Notes: generated from the sequence alone by a model not told the origin. A stretch of 64,000 nt of DNA from Vanilla planifolia (GCA_023846275.1 CM043875.1:3655569-3719568); one strand, 5' to 3'; shown: positions 12,832 to 25,401, counted from the stretch's first letter. Translations and numbers: made by a program.

Positions 12832-12843
12832 ATTTCCCCAGGG
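12832..12843 (-). other. Polypurine tract of the chromovirus
   Basis: On the - strand the bases directly before the 3' LTR read CCCTGGGGAAAT, with the purine core GGGGAAA. This is the expected position and composition for the plus-strand primer of a gypsy element. It overlaps the end of the pol frame. Confidence 0.7.
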
Positions 12844-15800
12844 TGGGAAAAACTCATCTTCGATGAGTAAGTCGGTCCTTGTTTCCCCTCGTAAGTTTCC
12901 AACGCTTCCAGATTTAATTTCTGTAACTCTTCCCTTGTGATCCAAGTGTCTTCGGAGTCTGGTCTGTCCTTCCAGCGAACAAGATACCTCTGATAACTTC
13001 GATTTCTTGTTAATGTAGTTTGATCATCCAATACCCTTTCAATCTGCTCTCTTTTCTTACCATGATAGGCTGGTGGGCACTCAGGTAGGGATTCACTCTC
13101 GAGGGGTGTTGAAGTGGGCTCGAGTGGTTCACTGGGAATCTCGATCGGCTCCTTGTAAGCCACCAGATCTGAGACGTTGAAGGTGTTGCTGATGCCATAG
13201 TCATCTGGTAGCTCCACAGTGTATGCATTTGGTCCAATCTTTTTTAAGATTCGGAATGGACCAGCACCTCGGGCATGTAACTTCCTCAAGACTCCTGGTG
13301 GGAATCTTTCGGACCGGATTCGAATCATTACGTAGTCTCCTTCCGAGAATTCTTTATGCCTTCTATGTGCATCAGCTAATCTCTTATATTGCTCATTACT
13401 CAGATCTATTTTATCTTTGATATATTTATGAATTTCTCTCACATGTTGTGCAAATTCTTGTGCAGATTCAGATGTACGCGCTTGTATGGGAAGTGGAACA
13501 AGATCAATTGGGCTATGTGGTTTGTATCCATTATAAGCTTCAAAGGGACTCATTCCTATAGATCGATTAACAGAACTGTTGTAAGCATATTCAGCACGTG
13601 ATAATAATAAATCCCAGTTTTTTACGTTTTCTCCTACCAAACATCGCAATAGGTTTCCTAAACTTCGATTTACTACTTCGGTTTGGCCATCTGTTTGTGG
13701 GTGGTAGGTAGATGAAAATTTTAACTTTGTTCCCATAAGATGCCAAAGAGTCTTCCAAAAATACGAAGTGAAACGTACGTCCCTATCAGATACGATGGTT
13801 TTGGGTAGTCCGTGAATCTTAACAATTTCATCAAGAAATAACCTAGCTATGTGAGAAGCATCTGAAGTTTTAAAGCATGGTATAAATCGTGCCATTTTTG
13901 TAAATCGATCAACTACCACAAAAATGGAGTCGTGTCTTCGAAGGGTTTTTGGTAGCCCAAGGACAAAATCCATACTAAGGTCTTCCCAAGGCCGTGACGG
14001 TATGGGCAAGGGAATATATAGTCCGGTGTTTTGGGCACGTTGCTTGGTGACTGCACAAGTTCTACATCCAGCGATTATTCGAGCAACCTGTCGCTTCATT
14101 CCTGGCCAAAAAAACCTGTCTTCCAAAGCCACAATTGTTTTGTCTCGCCCAAAATGACCTGTTAATCCTCCAGCATGTATTTCCCAAACTAAAAAATCTC
14201 TAAGTGAGGTTTGAGGGATACATAGTTGCTTTCCTCGAAAGAGGTATCCTTCCTTAATTGTATAGTCATGTACGGCTTTAGTGGGATCGACAATAAGTTC
14301 CTTGTAAATTGCTCCAAAATTAATACAAACGGGGTACAGGTCGGGTAAAGTCTCAAAGCCGGTGACTGATACTGCTAACGTGGTGAGTAAGTTGACTCTT
14401 CTACTGAGGGCATCGGCGACTTTGTTTTCTATGCCAGGTTTGTGTTTCAGGACGAAGGTATAGCTTTGAAGAAATTCGACCCACTTAGCATGTTGTGGTT
14501 TTAATTTCTTTTGTGAATTTAGGAATCTTAAGGCCTCGTGGTCGGAATACAACACAAATTCCTGAGGCAAAAGATAATGCCTCCAATGCCTAAGAGTCTG
14601 GACTATTGCATAAAATTCTTTGTCATAGACAGAATACTTTCTACGGGAATCATTCAATTTCTCACTAAAGTATGCAATTGGTCGTCCTTCTTGACTAAGG
14701 ACTCCACCTATTCCTACGCCTGATGCATCACAGGAAACTTCAAATACAATAGAAAATTCAGGAAGTCGAAGTATAGGAGCTTTAGTCATACTTTCTTTAA
14801 TTTTATTAAATGCTTTCTCAGCAGCGGGGGTCCAATCAAAATTTCCTTTTCTTATACAATCAGTTATAGGGGCGGTGATTGTACTAAAGCCTTTGATGAA
14901 TCGTCTATAAAAAGTTGCCAACCCATGAAAACTTCTAACATCATGGACTGATTGAGGTGTTGGCCACTCAACTATCGCTTTAACTTTATCGGGGTCGGCC
15001 GACACGCCATCCTTTGAGACAATAAAGCCTAAAAAGTTCACACGATCAGTAACAAAGGCACATTTTTTAAGATTGGCATAGAGATGATTTTCCTTAAGTG
15101 TGGAACAGATTTTTGTCAAATGCTCTATATGATGTTCAAGGGTGTGACTGAAAATTAGAATATCATCAAAATATACTACTGCAAATTTTCCTAAGTATGG
15201 TCGAAGTATTTGGGTCATTATCCTCATGAACGTACTTGGGGCATTGGATAAACCAAAGGGCATAACTAACCATTCATATAACCCATCTTTCGTTTTAAAA
15301 GATGTTTTCCACTCATCCCCAGGTCGAATTCTAACTTGGTGGTAACCGCTTTTTAAGTCAATTTTTGAAAAAATGGTTGCTCTGCTCATTTGGTCCAATA
15401 GATCATCTAAGCGTGGGATAGGGAATCTATATTTCACAGTTATCTTATTAATGGCCCTACTGTCGATACACATCCTCCATGATCCATCTTTCTTAGGTGC
15501 TAAGAGGGCAGGGACTGCACAAGGACTAAGGCTCTCTCGTATGAAACCTTTATCTAACAGTTCCTGGATTTGTCGAGCTAGTTCCTGGTGTTCAGTCGGG
15601 TTCATTCTATAGTGGGGTAAGTTGGGTAAGCTAGCTCCAGGTACTAGGTCTATAGCATGTTGTATATCTCGGAGTGGGGGCAAACATTGTGGTTCTTCGA
15701 CAAAAACATCAGGGAAATTTGATAAGATAGGTTCAACGGTTGGTGGGATAGCTATGCTTGGTACTTCTCCTGAAACTTCTCTTACTGCTATGGCCCAGAC

Positions 15801-16904
15801 AACAGATCCGTCAGTAAATTCTTTTTCTACTTCGCTTTGAGATATAAATTGAATTTTCTTTCCTTGGTTTGTAGTTGGTTTCTTTTTAATAGGTTGAACA
15901 TGATCTCTAGGTGGGGAAGGGTGTAACTTAATTTTTTGGCCTTGGTGTGTAAATATGCAGGTGTTGGATTTTCCTGTAAGAAGGACATCATGGTCATACA
16001 ACCAAGGTCGTCCTAATATAATGCTCCCAACCTGCATAGGAACAACATCACATAAAATCTCTTCTGAATAATGTCCAAATTTAAGGGGTACTATGCATTG
16101 CTTTTTGACGGGAATAGTAGTTTCGTTAATCCAAGAGACAGTGTATGGATTGGGATGGTGTGTGGTGGCAAGTCCTAGACGTGTCACACTATCAGTAGAA
16201 ATAGCATTAATACTACTACCACTATCTATGACAACCTTACAAACCTTTTCTCCAAGCTTAACAAAAGTATGAAAAATCGTGGTGCGTCTCCAATCTTCAC
16301 TTATCTTAGGTTGGGTATAGGTGCATCTCACAACCGTGATAGGGTCATTACCTTCTTCCTCATCTTCACCTCCTTCCTCATAATATTCATTAGCTAGATT
16401 GGAGTCAAGGGCATAGTCCTCAGTCTCTCCTTCTATGCTATGTTTGTCATCTTCATCATCTCCTATATAGTTTACTTGTCGTGTGGGGCACTGAGCGGCT
16501 ACATGACCTCGCCCTTTACATCGAAAACAAGTTATTTCAGAGGGTCGACTAAGTTGGTTAGGCGTTGTAGGTGGCTTGTGAGTAGGATTTGTCGAAGGAA
16601 GTGCTGGTGGACGACTAGTAGATGGTACAGGAGTATTGGTTCTAAAGGTTGGCTTGGGAGTTGACTCAATTCTCCTAACAGGATAAAGTTTTTGAAGACG
16701 TTCGAACTCACTGGCAATCCGATAGGCTTCTTCTAGGTTGTGGATATTGCGCATAAAGAGTTCCTTCTGTACATCCTCTCTCAGTCCTGCTCGAAATCGA
16801 GAGAGGGTGACTAAAGGGTCTTCATTAACGCCACAGCGTAAATGGTACTCATCAAAACGAGAAATATACTCATTTACCGACTTTCCTCCTTGAGATAAAC
16901 GCTG

Positions 16905-16907
16905 TCA
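16905..16907 (-). other. In-frame TGA within gag
   Basis: TGA codon lying between the gag core and the zinc knuckle. The frame is identical on both sides (16908-17465 and 12231-16904), so this is a single substitution, not a frameshift. A one-base change from TGG or CGA would explain it. Suppression by readthrough cannot be excluded but no special context is visible. Confidence 0.85.
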
Positions 16908-17610
16908 TTGGTCTAGTAATTGATTTTTGTATGAGAGGGGTATATATTTGTCTCTAAGGATTCCCTTAAGTTCATTCCAAGTTCCTATGGGTGGGAATCC
17001 TCTTTGGTAACGATTGGTGTCTATGGTTTCTACAAATAGTCGGGCCTGTTTTGCTAACTTCATTCTGGAAAATAGGACCTTCCGTTCGTCACTAAGTCTA
17101 AACCATTTGAAATAATTATCCATGGCTGCTTCCCATTCTATGTAGTCTTTTGGGTTTAAAGTCCCTTCAAAAGTAGGTGTGTCACATTTGATGGATTTAA
17201 TGAGTTTGTCGTCGTCATTTTCTGGTGGTCGTCTCATAAAAGGTTCATGGGCTCTACGGAGTGTGTGGTTGGGCGGGTAACCAATGTCGGGTTCGGATAG
17301 GGGAGGTTCACTGGGGGAATGTTCTAGCTGTGTAATCTTATTTCCAAACTCTTCTAATTTAGTTTCAATATTTTCCACTCTTGTTAGGAGGTCTTGTAGA
17401 GTCACAAATATTTGGTCTAGTTGTGAAGTCTCCATTTCGTACTTTTTACCAGATCTTGTGTGCATGTATTGTGTGTGCCCAAAAAAACAAAACTACTCTT
17501 TACTCTTCGCTTTTTTTTTTTTTTTAGATTTTAATAAAACTTTAATTTCAAGCAAAATAAAAGAAATAGCAATTCAGTTTTGGCCGTCAGTGATGCACTA
17601 GCACAACCTG

Positions 17611-17622
17611 TCTCTGATACCA
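17611..17622 (-). other. Primer binding site (initiator tRNA-Met type)
   Basis: TGGTATCAGAGA on the - strand, three bases inside the 5' LTR. It matches the plant iMet primer site (TGGTATCAGAGC...) in 11 of 12 positions. Position and sequence both fit first-strand priming of a gypsy element. Confidence 0.9.
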
Positions 17623-17625
17623 ATT

Positions 17626-18991
17626 TGATGCCGGACGGATTTAAGCTTTTGTTTATTGAGCAATACAAGCGATTAACCTGCAAACTTTTAGGGAAATAAA
17701 GAAAACTTGTGGGAAATTACGTGAAATTTCGAAAAAGGTAACACGCTTGAGACACCCGTCCAAGGCGATCCTAGCCAAGAGGGGACCGTGGGCAACACAG
17801 AGGTTGCTCCGTATGCTAGGCCCGCTACCTCTCGACGGCGCAGATACGGGGTACTCGGGATGGGTTAATAATACCGATCTCGAAAAATAAAATTTTGAAA
17901 GATCGCTCAACACAGACTTAAGAGTCGGATGATCGAACTAATCAACACTAGTTTCGAGGATAACGAAGTAAGTTGTACGCGAAAAGAGTGAACCAGAGGC
18001 AACGAAGAAAATCGGATAGTAGGAAAGTGAACAGCGAGGAAATCCAAAATCCGCGAAGGAAACACGTCAAGTAAGGGAAGTGGCGGGAAGTTTCCGAGCG
18101 TACCGTTAGTACGGAAGTTGACTTGCGTTTCGTGGGTGAAGCGCGAAGATATTGCTTCAGAATGGTTGATGGACTGGCACGGCGTCTCACCGCTTGGGCC
18201 TCACACCCCTCCTTCCAGTATCGAAGCCTCGACGAATCAGCACGTCGAAGTTCTTGATGCACTCACACTTGAGCTCTCAACAAGAAGCAAGAAAACACAA
18301 ATTCTCATTCACTAAGCGTCTTCTAACATAAGGGTAGGCCTCCCCTTTTATAGGGAGCCTAAGGGTACAAAAATACATAAAAAGCCTTAAAATAAGCTGT
18401 TCCCAAACTTAATTAGAACTTGCAAGGGACGGTTGAGCTGTCGCACGTGCGCCGCGTGCGTGCGCCGCGCGCGTGCGCCGCGCGTATGGGCGTGGGCACT
18501 GCTGTCGGTGCTTTCGGCGCGGCGTGGGCGGGTGCGGCGGAGTTCGGGTCGCGCCGACCCGCGAGGGCGGGCGGGTGACCCGAAAGCATAATCGGGACGG
18601 GCGGACCCGATACCGACCGCGGTGACCCGATTGGAGGCGGACGGGTCGCTGGCGGCCCGCAGGGGCCGTCGCGCCGATGGTGCGGTACCCGCGTGCGGGG
18701 GCGCGCCGCGGTCCTGGCTGAGCGCGCGCGCGCGCGCGCCCCTGCGGAGCGGTTTGTTGGGCGGCGGCCGGCGGACTGCCGGCGGACGGCGGCGGACGGA
18801 CGGCGTTCGGCGGGGCGGTGGGACCTGAGTCGCCGGTGAGCGTCTTGAATGTTTTAAAAGTCCGTTTTTGAGCATAGATTTTATTTTCGAGCTCCAAATT
18901 GACCATGCACAAAAATAAATTCCTCGAGCTATATCGTGCCTGACGGGATTGGGCGCGTCGAAAGTCTCGAATGTAACTGGTGTCCGCACCA
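17626..18991 (-). repeat. 5' LTR of the chromovirus
   Basis: 1366-bp LTR bounded by TG and CA. In element sense it runs 18991 to 17626, with a GC-rich U3 of about 640 bp before the TATA box at 18345-18353. Transcription should start near 18315, giving roughly 690 bp of R plus U5. Confidence 0.95.
18345..18353 (-). promoter_or_regulatory. TATA box of the chromovirus promoter (5' LTR)
   Basis: CTATAAAAG on the - strand, identical to the copy in the other LTR. As it lies in the 5' LTR it is the promoter for genomic RNA. Confidence 0.8.
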
Positions 18992-18996
18992 CTGGG
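18992..18996. repeat. Target-site duplication, right copy (CTGGG)
   Basis: Exact repeat of 11465-11469 flanking the chromovirus. Confidence 0.93.
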
Positions 18997-20759
18997 GAGC
19001 TTTGATGCAGAATTGGTGGAGCTTCTTCTTCTGATGGCTATCTTCTGTTAAGGGAGTTACATTCACTGTAAATCTAAATTAGACCTAACATACATTAAGT
19101 AGATACATGTAATATTAAGTATTTAAATCTATCTAAAAAAGTTATATTAATTGTATATTAAAGACTTAAAATTATTCTTACTATATAATATAAGATTAAA
19201 CATAATTATGTTTAACAAAGTTCTTTTTTTCAATAGATCTTATATATATTGTACATCAATCCACATGTTAATTTTACGATTTTGTCGTCTCTCAACTCTA
19301 TCAAAGTCATCGCCATCGACTCTGTTATCATAGTTAGCCACATCAAGCAATTGATATGCTATCTTATCAACTCCATCACCCTTAAGCCCCACAATATTAC
19401 ATTGGTTCGATCATACCTTAAGTCTGATATCATTCATTAGGAGAGTCAAACAATGTGGTGGTTCAAATTAGGTTTAATATATACTTAAAAAAATAAGCTT
19501 ATTCTCGACTACTAAAAAATTGTAACTTTGTTTTTGTGGCTTGAGAACATTTTAAAGTTTGTGAGATAAAACATATTGTTAAATTTTGAATATATTTTGA
19601 TAAAGTATTATTACAATGACATATAGAGAAAATTTAATAAATATATTAAAAAAATTATTATTTTTAAGAGTTAAAAAAATAAAATTTTAATAATTCTTCA
19701 ATATTGAAAGATTTTTTTGTCAAACCATGATCACTTAAATAGAATTGTACATAAATACATTTTCACAACTTTGGACTAAAATGATTGAAAATTTGAAACA
19801 AATAAAAGCTATAGGGAGAAAGGGCTTTATTGTGGCTTTTTTTTTTGTAAGTAATTGTATAAAAGTGTAACAAAACGAGGTTATGAAAAAGTTATATATA
19901 TATATATATATATATATTAGAATTTTTTTTTTTTAATGTATAAGAAAATTACAAATAAAGACAAATAATTTTTATTTTTTTAAAGTTGACTAATCCAATG
20001 GGATTTTATCTAATGCATCCTAATTCCAAATTCTCAAGAAGGCTTTCCAAATCTTTCAAATGAAGCTTGTTATTTTTATTGATGCCTTTTGTATTTTTTT
20101 GTTTGGTTAAAATTATGCATTTGGCAATGCAACATGTTGAGGTAAGTTATTATACCTTGGGATACTTCTTAACCTTTTTCTCTTGATAAAAAATAAAATA
20201 ATAAAGGTTATGTCTAAATTTAAAATATTACACCAATTTTAATAAAAACCTTACTTCAAGAAAAATCAATTAAGTATCAAGATTTAATTTCTCTTGGATT
20301 ATAAAAATAACTTGAGAAATCCCAACACAATAATACAAAAAAAGAATACTCTAAAGAGACAAAAGCCATATTGAGTGAAGATAAACAATTTAAAAAATAG
20401 ATCAAAACTAGACCACTTTACTTTCATTTTTCTCTCTTTGACTTGAGCTCTGATCAACTAAAGCCTTTATTTTGTACTAATCTATAAACGAAAATTATCA
20501 TAGGATTTTCTCGTTCATATTATTTCCATCTATTATACTATTCATCATGTACCAATTATTGTCATCTATCACCATGTGCCACTTATTAAGATGTATTATT
20601 TGCTAATAACTACTACCAATAATGTTAAAAATTAGTAGGCTAAAATTCTCATGTGGTCAAACTTATTTGTTCATGATAATAATAGTTTTCATTATTGCTT
20701 ATTATCAATCTTAGTAGTATATGTGAAGAATAAAAAGAAATAAGAGAAAAGAATTTTAA
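18997..20759. other. AT-rich intergenic DNA
   Basis: No supported gene. A (TA)n run lies at 19893-19917. Short open frames near 19151-19440 are chance ORFs in low-complexity sequence. The right end may hold LTR sequence of the copia remnant that follows, but no boundary is visible. Confidence 0.4.
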
Positions 20760-21460
20760 ATAATCATACCCTCAAGCTTATGAGAAGGGAACTCACCCAA
20801 TAACCTCATTCAAAAAGAATCTAAACTCTTCCATGCTAATTACTTGCACAACTCAAAACTTTATTGTGGGAATTATCTTTGTTAACATATCTATTGGATT
20901 TTTATTGTTGTGGATATTTAAAATTTTCATATTCTTTTGAATAGCTTCATCTATCGAGTGATAGTCCACATTAATGTGATGGTATGAATATGGCACATAA
21001 CACCACTAATGCACCACATAATTTTCTTATGTCTAGCCTAATATTTAGAGAGGATAATTTAGTCATAGCTTTTCTTTTTTTACTTTAATAATCATAGTAT
21101 ATTTTATCTTAATAATAAAAAGAACAATATATTTTTTGTTGTCTAGATTGGAAAAGATATGGCTCTTTTTACAAAAGTAAATAAAAATCCAAATAGAATT
21201 TCTATTGTCAAGGTCTCTTACCATGTCTAATTAGGTAGCCCTTTAGGATTAATCTTGATCATCCAAAACACAAATACATCTTAATACTCTCCTTCAACTA
21301 TTTAGTTATACACTTCATTGCTTCCCAACAAGACCTATTAGGATTACATAGATATTTGCTTATCTTGCCAATAATATGTGGTATGTTTGGTTTAGCACAT
21401 ACCATAGTATGCAACAAACTTCTAACTATTAATCAATAATGATTTTCTATATTTCATTTT
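20760..21460 (-). pseudogene. Ty1-copia pol remnant (late RT, RNase H, C terminus)
   Basis: Read on the - strand from about 21460 to 20760, frame-shifted islands match the end of a copia polyprotein in the right order: MVCAKPNIPHIIGKISKYL (the MVCTRPDIAH... motif), a WEAMKCI...KMYLCFG stretch, WQSRQQK followed by the STTEAEY-equivalent region, an RHKK...YHSIDEAIQKN stretch, and NPIDMLTKIIP near the C terminus. Numerous stops and frameshifts show it is long dead. No flanking LTR pair could be recognised. Confidence 0.7.
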
Positions 21461-22789
21461 TTTACATCTATAATAAAGCAAAGCTTCTTATTAAATTTTA
21501 TGTACTTTTTGCAATTATGCCTATATGTGACATCGCAGTTTTATTTTTAAGTAAAATAGATACCACTAAATTTTGAACCTTTTTTTTGTTAAAAAAACCT
21601 ATAATTCAAATTGTCCATTTTTTCTATATTAAAACCTTTTAATTTGAAACTTAAATAAGATTTTGTTGTAAAGAAATCAAATTTCATGTTAAATTAAATA
21701 AAAGATAAAACAAATCATCTCCATTGTAACTTCTTAACATGAAATTTATTAAATTAATTATAACAAGATCTTATACTTTTAATAAAATAAAAATATTTTA
21801 AAGTCATGATGAGCTATATGCTAGTGTAATAACAATTAGTATAAACTAAAATAATCAAAATCTAATGCATGAGATTTAAAATAATATAAAAAAACTATGT
21901 TGAGCCACACTATTACTCTAATCATCATTCCTATGGTTCTCATGAGATACATCAATATATTTTAAGTCAATAGGCTGAGTCAATTGATGTAGATTTAATA
22001 GACAAATACTATATAATATAATTGTAACATCCAAATAATAAAGAATTATTTAAATAATTATTTTAAGATTAACAATTTATATGGTGAGAATTTGATGAAA
22101 AAATAATAATTATGGTTAACCTGAGTTTTAAGGACAAAAAAATAAAATTGCAAATGTCATTGGGGATAAATAAATTAATTAAATGATGATTTCATGATTT
22201 TTATTATTTTTTTATTATCTTTTAAAAAAATCATATGCCAAACAAAAATAAGCTACATCTCCTAAAATGGGAGGTAAAATGAAAATCAATGAAAACTAAA
22301 AATATCTAGACTCAAAATAAAAGATCAAATATTTCTAGTAATAAAATGCTAATTTTTCTATAGAGCTAAAAAGTCATAAAAATTATTAAAAATGTCATAT
22401 ACATTTATAAAATTATGAAATTTGGTCAATTTTTAAAACTTTTTTTATTTTGACACAAAAGGAAGTATTATAAAGGATCAACATTAAAAAGAAGAAATAA
22501 TAGCATAATTAAAATTAAGATTTGTTTATTGATAAAATTATTAAAATTTGTAAATTATATTGAAAGCTATGAAAATCAAATGATGAGTAGAACTTGTAAA
22601 GTATATGTATACAAAATTAGTTAGTGAATTTTTGAAGGTCAAAATAATTAAAAAAATACAAAGAATATCATTAGACTTAAAATTTTAATTAAAACTTAAT
22701 TTAATTAAAACCATAATTCCTTAACAATAGATATGATGCATATGAAGTAGTAGAAACGTATCTTTGGTGATTCCAAGAGTTAGGAGAAT
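21461..22789. other. AT-rich intergenic DNA
   Basis: About 1.3 kb of very AT-rich sequence. Part of it may be earlier pol sequence of the copia remnant on the - strand, but I cannot read motifs. No gene supported. Confidence 0.35.
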
Positions 22790-22933
22790 GAGGAGGCACA
22801 GAATTAGGAGATTTGCCACAATTCCTTGAAGAGAAAGGGTTAATTAGAGCTAAAAATGTGAATTACATTTAAAAACCTATTAGGTAGCCTTATTAGAGAT
22901 TTTAAAAATTTAAAAAATTGATTGAGTCGAGAG

Positions 22934-23028
<95 letters not shown>

Positions 23029-23180
23029 GAGGTACTTCATGAGGTTTGGGAAAGAATCTTAATATAACAATGCAAAAGAAGCACACAAAGAAATCAAGAA
23101 TTCTATTATAACATCTATATAGTGGAACTTATAGGAAAAGGATTCGTGATTATGGAAGATACATAATTCAAAATTAATTT
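22790..23180. repeat. Diverged dispersed repeat A, copy 1
   Basis: Matches 33085-33390 in the same orientation over its length, for example TTCCTTGAAGAGA, GATTGAGTC, GGAAAGA(A)TCTTAAT and GATTCGTGAT in the same order. It carries an 86-bp (GA)n expansion that the other copy lacks. Probably part of an old LTR retrotransposon. Confidence 0.6.
22939..23024. repeat. (GA)43 microsatellite
   Basis: Perfect GA dinucleotide run of 86 bases. The Leu/Ser open frame on the opposite strand is an artefact of the repeat. Confidence 0.97.
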
Positions 23181-24213
23181 TGAGGTGAGACAACTATTGT
23201 TATGGCCTCACTTAATTAACTCAAAATAACTAATAATAAACAAAAATAAAATTTAATCAAAAAAATATGTGATGATCCATCTAGATACCCATATTATTCA
23301 TCACAAGAACTTAATTAAAACAATTAAATAATAAACTATAAAAAAAAACTTTTAGCTAATAAAAGTATATATAGAAACAACCCATAATGCTTAATTTACA
23401 AAACTAATATAACATGTTATCATTATATATAAAAAAACATATTACATTGAACCACATAATATTACTCCACATAAAACTTTAACCTATAAGAAAAATAATG
23501 AGTAAGATTCTCACCATGTCATCATTGCCATGACCATTCTGACATAAAACAACACAATTTGATGAATTACATCCATAATACATATTCATCAAGTTAATTA
23601 GAATTTATAACATAAAAATAAAGATAGAAGGTAAGAAAAATGAGTATATGTGACATAAAATAATGATAATCTTAAAACATCATAAAAAATAGTAACACAT
23701 AAACAATAGCTATTATATTGAATAAAAATCTTAAAACCAGTGTTGAAAATAAAACTAATAATAAGATATAAATTCTTCACATACATATAATATCACTCAC
23801 ACTCATAACATATCACTCTCTCATCAAGGTCATACACTATCATCTAATAACATTAAGCTCTATGAGTGTCAATATTCTGTTATATAATTCAAGTAAAAAT
23901 AAACATAATATACTCAATAAATAAACTATTAGTTATATATAGTAAAATAATATAAAAAGAAAATAACATAGCCAAGAATAAAATAGAATAATAAATAAAA
24001 ACATGCATGATAATCTATAAAGAGAAATATTATAATAAAACATATATAACTATATACATATATATCTCTGACTCATAATCATCATATATTACTTTTATTT
24101 TATTTTTATTTCTTTTCATGCCTAGATTTTTTTATAAACTATATCTCAACTCTTGAAGATCCTATATCATATCTTATCATCATAGTCTTAATGTTTAGAC
24201 ATTAGAATTTTAT
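23181..24213. other. AT-rich repeat-derived DNA
   Basis: No gene seen. Sequence is of the same degraded repeat type as its surroundings. Confidence 0.35.
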
Positions 24214-24570
24214 CTCGAAGCACCCATGATACCTAGAAGTAAAATATCTCATCTCATCATCACTTGTTTGCCTCGTAATGCCAACATCATGTGATAATAA
24301 GAACAAGATGCTCATCCATATTAGAGCTCCATCTTTGAGTGCTTATAACATCTATAAGTGAAATGTCATCTCATCATCACTGGTCTTCCCCTCCAATGCC
24401 AACATCTTATGCAAGTAGGAAATGAGATGGTCGTACATGTTGAAGCCTATTTTTGAGTGCCCACGATGCACAATGGTAAAATATCTCATCTCATCATCAC
24501 TAATCAATGCGCTTCGATAATCCATGACTCTTACATTGAAGTGCTACGACATAATGAGTGATGTAGGTAA
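24214..24570. repeat. Tandem repeat, about 119-bp unit, three copies
   Basis: Three diverged direct units start near 24214, 24334 and 24452. Shared blocks are TTTGAGTGC or TCTCGAAGC at the start, then TATCTCATCTCATCATCACT and CAATGCCAACATC. The third unit is incomplete. Non-coding. Confidence 0.75.
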
Positions 24571-24710
24571 CATATATCATACGTATCAAATCATCATATG
24601 GACTCATTCTCTTTCTCCAACTATAATAACCTATTTTCTTTTCTTATTTTTTTATTTCATTTTTTGTCTTATCATATGTTTTGATTGATAGCATCATATA
24701 ACACATATTT

Positions 24711-24724
24711 ACACACACACATAT

Positions 24725-24770
<46 letters not shown>
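24711..24770. repeat. (AC)n/(AT)n compound microsatellite
   Basis: Short AC run, an interruption ATATGT, (AC) from 24727 to 24757 and then (AT) to 24770. Confidence 0.9.
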
Positions 24771-25025
24771 CAATCATAATAAGTTATGCTAAAATCATAA
24801 CATGTACAAAAAATGATATACCATGCATATAAATATTCACATTATACATTTCACAACAATAAGAAAGATTTTTTAACAACTCACTTATATCATAATTAAT
24901 TAATCAATCTATCTTATGGCCTTAAGAAGTTTATTCCATCATTTGTCTCTTTTGTTTATCAATTATCTATATTTTGTATTAATTCTTATCAATACTAAAT
25001 CAATTTTTATTAAGAAAATATTTTT

Positions 25026-25336
25026 AAAAGATAACATATCTTTTACTAATTTATATTATTATTAATATAAATAATGCATACAGTTATAAAATAATATTTG
25101 TCTTTATATTATGTTATATGTTTTTGTGGGTGAGCCAATCTCAATTGGATCATACTCATTTAGCTTAATACTTTGAGATCAAAAGAAGAAACTTCATAAG
25201 ACTCTCATGATAGAGTAAGGGCTAACATGTGTTGATTTAAAAGATGAATATAAATGATTAAATGTGTAATTTTTATTTTATTTGAGTAAAAATAATATAT
25301 AAATGATTGTTAATATTATTTTTGTGTGTACATGTG

Positions 25337-25401
<65 letters not shown>

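Larger units (their letters stand above)
12231..17465 (-). pseudogene. Gag-pol polyprotein of the chromovirus, one in-frame stop
   Basis: Single reading frame from ATG at 17465 to 12231, interrupted only by TGA at 16905-16907. Gag (17465 to about 16430) has an N-terminal coiled-coil-like stretch, the retrotransposon gag core (EWEAAMDNYFKW) and a CCHC zinc knuckle CFRCKGRGHVAAQC near 16485-16530. Pol follows: aspartic protease with DSGSS (about 16212-16226), reverse transcriptase with YFDD at 15162-15173, RNase H with CDASGVGIGG, and integrase with the HHCC finger, central D,D,E core and HPQTDGQTE (about 13677-13706). A chromodomain-like RYLVRWK segment lies near 12960-13000. The frame then crosses the purine tract and runs 600 bases into the 3' LTR, probably by chance in GC-rich DNA. 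The stop would truncate Gag, so this copy would need readthrough or helper proteins to move. All recognisable catalytic motifs of pol look intact. Confidence 0.92.
11470..18991 (-). mobile_element. Full-length Ty3/gypsy chromovirus LTR retrotransposon
   Basis: A 7522-bp element on the - strand, so its 5' end is at 18991. It has two LTRs of 1362 and 1366 bp (both TG...CA), an iMet-type primer binding site, a purine tract, and gag-pol with protease, reverse transcriptase, RNase H, integrase and a C-terminal chromodomain-like segment. The order PR-RT-RH-IN defines Ty3/gypsy, and the RYLVRWK...DTWITREEL segment marks a chromovirus. The LTRs differ by about 11 substitutions plus one 4-bp indel by my eye count, roughly 0.8%. 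With the commonly used plant rate of 1.3e-8 per site per year this is near 0.3 million years. Only one in-frame stop is seen in the coding region. It landed about 1 kb downstream of the XTH gene. Clade within the chromoviruses (Galadriel, Reina, CRM, Tekay) is not resolved. Confidence 0.95.

Noticed and set aside
12257..12832. 191-residue Arg/Pro-rich frame and similar ones in both LTRs
   Set aside because: GC-rich LTR sequence lacks stops in several frames; proteins are low-complexity and differ between LTRs through a 4-bp indel.
12231..17465. Possible endogenous pararetrovirus
   Set aside because: Flanking LTRs, iMet primer site, integrase and chromodomain show a Ty3/gypsy retrotransposon; pararetroviruses have no LTRs or integrase.
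22840..23040. 66-residue Leu/Ser open frame, - strand
   Set aside because: It is a translation of the GA microsatellite.
24214..24570. Regularly spaced repeats resembling an array such as CRISPR
   Set aside because: Units are 119 bp, contiguous and diverged, with no repeat/spacer structure, and the genome is eukaryotic.
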